Part shown: piece by piece, positions 62,709 through 64,000 of the stretch
Layout: each line of letters starts with the position of its first letter
How positions within the stretch are numbered: position 1 is the stretch's first letter
NCBI RefSeq assembly: GCF_024169655.1
Contig: NZ_JALJWV010000001.1
Location: 2,733,001-2,797,000, forward strand
Length of the DNA: 64,000 nucleotides
Source: Pseudomonas marginalis
Lineage (GTDB): Bacteria; Pseudomonadota; Gammaproteobacteria; Pseudomonadales; Pseudomonadaceae
Reading direction: 5' to 3'
Made by a program: the position numbers and the translations under genes
The notes under the pieces: generated by a model
The model's input: the letters and a program-made list of their open reading frames with translations, nothing else
Database searches by the model: none
What the model was told of the DNA's origin: nothing

Positions 62709-64000
62709 ATGCCCCATCTCGGCGCCCAGCCCCTTGCGAATGCCTCTGGCACACCGCTCCTGCGCCGTTCCAGTGCCAGCTCTCTGGCCGTCATGTACCT
62801 GTTTTTCTGGTATTTCTCCGGCCCCCTGCAATGGTTGATCTACCATGCCGGTGTCGCCGGCCTTGGCGGCTTCTGGCAAGCCAGCGCGGCAAGCCTGCTG
62901 TGGCTGATCCCGCCGTTGCTGTTTCCGCGCTGGACACGGCCCATCGTCGGGTTGACAGGGCTGGTGTTGTGGATGTGCTCGCTGACCGCGCTGGCCTACT
63001 TCCTGATCTATGGCCAGGAGTTTTCGCAAAGCGCGATCTTCATCATGTTCGAATCCAACTTGAGTGAGTCCAGGGAGTATATTTCCCAGTATTTTTCCTG
63101 GTCTAAATTGGCCGCGCTGCTTGCCTACACCGTCATCGCGCTGGGGTTATGGCTCAAGGTTCGCCCCGTTGCGTTCTCGGGGCGTGCCAAGGTGGTGGTG
63201 TGCCTGCTGATTGCCTTTGCATCGGTGGGCTACTCAGCCCTCCATGAGTACCGCAAGCGTGGCGACCTGGACATGCGCATCGGTAAGTTTCAGCAGAATC
63301 TGCAGTCGGCGTCGCCTTGGCAGATGGTCATTGGCTACACGCAGTACCGTCAGCAATTGGCCGATATGGCAAGTATGTTCGAGGACTGGAAAGCCATTGC
63401 GCCCTTGCAGCATCTGAGGGATGCCCATGCCGGGCAGCCAGCGACAATGGTGTTGGTTATCGGCGAGTCGACTGACCGCCAGCGCATGAGTCTGTACGGC
63501 TACACTCGCCAGACCACGCCACAACTGGATGCCTTGCTGCCCGAGCTCGACGTGTTTGATCAGGTAGTAGCGCCGCGACCGTATACCATCGAAGTGCTGC
63601 AGCAGGTGTTGACCTTTGCCGACCAGGAGCATCCGGACCTGTACCTGACGACGCCTTCGTTGATCAGCGTGATGAAGCAGGCCGGTTACAAAACGTTCTG
63701 GATCACCAATCAGCAGACCATGACCCAGCGCAACACCATGCTCACCACCTTCTCCAAGCAGGCGGACGAGCAGGTCTATCTGAATAACAACCGGGATCAG
63801 AACTCCACCAGCCAATACGACGAAGACGTGCTGGAGCCGTTTAGCCAGATCCTCAAGGACGAGGCACCGCGCAAGCTGATTGTCGTGCACCTGCTGGGCA
63901 CCCACATGAACTACCGCTACCGGTTCCCCAAGAACTACGCGCGCTTCCAGGACCGCGCCGAGGTGCCGCGCTATATCACGGACAAGACGCTGCACAAATA
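62709..64000 (+). CDS. phosphoethanolamine transferase, EptC/CptA-like (partial)
   Basis: Inner-membrane alkaline-phosphatase-fold transferase, cut by the window edge after about 430 residues. Five hydrophobic helices occupy residues 1-180. The catalytic motif VIGESTDRQRMSLYGYTRQT has the nucleophile Thr near 254, as in the EptC/CptA group. HLLGTHMNYRYRFP is the next metal-binding segment. Part of the C-terminal domain is beyond the window. It may add phosphoethanolamine to the lipid made by this cluster, or to lipopolysaccharide. Confidence 0.85.
   Translation, partial: MPHLGAQPLANASGTPLLRRSSASSLAVMYLFFWYFSGPLQWLIYHAGVAGLGGFWQASAASLLWLIPPLLFPRWTRPIVGLTGLVLWMCSLTALAYFLIYGQEFSQSAIFIMFESNLSESREYISQYFSWSKLAALLAYTVIALGLWLKVRPVAFSGRAKVVVCLLIAFASVGYSALHEYRKRGDLDMRIGKFQQNLQSASPWQMVIGYTQYRQQLADMASMFEDWKAIAPLQHLRDAHAGQPATMVLVIGESTDRQRMSLYGYTRQTTPQLDALLPELDVFDQVVAPRPYTIEVLQQVLTFADQEHPDLYLTTPSLISVMKQAGYKTFWITNQQTMTQRNTMLTTFSKQADEQVYLNNNRDQNSTSQYDEDVLEPFSQILKDEAPRKLIVVHLLGTHMNYRYRFPKNYARFQDRAEVPRYITDKTLHK

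Noticed and set aside
1..64000. CRISPR array, prophage, tRNA or complete insertion sequence
   Set aside because: No regularly spaced repeats, phage structural genes, cloverleaf or transposase were recognised.

Overview
The window looks like a Pseudomonas chromosome, probably of the P. fluorescens lineage. The codon use is GC-rich, polyamine genes are of the PuuA/B/C/D/R type, and GntR, LysR and TetR regulators and an RND pump are typical of the genus. The species is an inference. No tRNA, rRNA, complete insertion sequence or CRISPR array was seen.

Layout. (1) 1-5933: putrescine catabolism by the gamma-glutamyl route, with puuD (cut by the window edge) divergent from puuA-puuC-puuB, then puuR. 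(2) 6023-10943: a second amine or aldehyde module. A FadR-type GntR regulator and a soluble Cache protein are divergent from a PuuC-like aldehyde dehydrogenase and an APC permease. (3) 10958-11440: a wrecked chemoreceptor gene at the edge of the next block. (4) 11659-31955: a complete [NiFe]-hydrogenase island in the Ralstonia eutropha (Cupriavidus necator) style. It has the H2-sensing circuit hoxA-hoxB-hoxC-nikR-hoxJ, the nickel permease gene hoxN, the membrane-bound O2-tolerant hydrogenase hoxKGZ with its maturation genes hoxMLOQRTV, and hypABFCDE. (5) 32029-40007: an RND efflux system with a divergent outer-membrane lipoprotein and TetR regulator, followed by a fabF paralogue. (6) 40228-45265: a LysR remnant, an intact LysR gene, a short-chain dehydrogenase, a class III aminotransferase and a second glutamine-synthetase-like ligase. 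(7) 45440-47115: a hipBA toxin-antitoxin pair with its own promoter and operator. (8) 47235-48093: a transporter remnant, a small exported retropepsin-like protein and a bidirectional terminator. (9) 48099-64000: two divergent operons that together look like a sphingolipid (ceramide) synthesis, modification and export locus, running off the right edge.

How the genes work together. In the hydrogenase island, HoxB/HoxC would sense H2, signal through HoxJ to HoxA, and HoxA would activate sigma-54 promoters. Both candidate sigma-54 promoters (before hoxN and before hoxK) carry a matching pair of dyads of form TGGAM-N7-KTCCA, spaced 31 bp centre to centre. These are a strong candidate for the HoxA enhancer. 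A NikR-like operator overlaps the hoxN promoter, so nickel would override the H2 signal there. In the last region a fatty acyl-AMP ligase would load an acyl carrier protein, a serine palmitoyltransferase-type enzyme would condense it with an amino acid, a CerR-like oxidoreductase would reduce the product, and a GNAT-family protein resembling bacterial ceramide synthase would N-acylate it. A lipid kinase, a nucleotidyltransferase, a phosphoethanolamine transferase, an LptF/LptG-type pair, an ABC exporter and an LpxO-like hydroxylase could modify and export the lipid.
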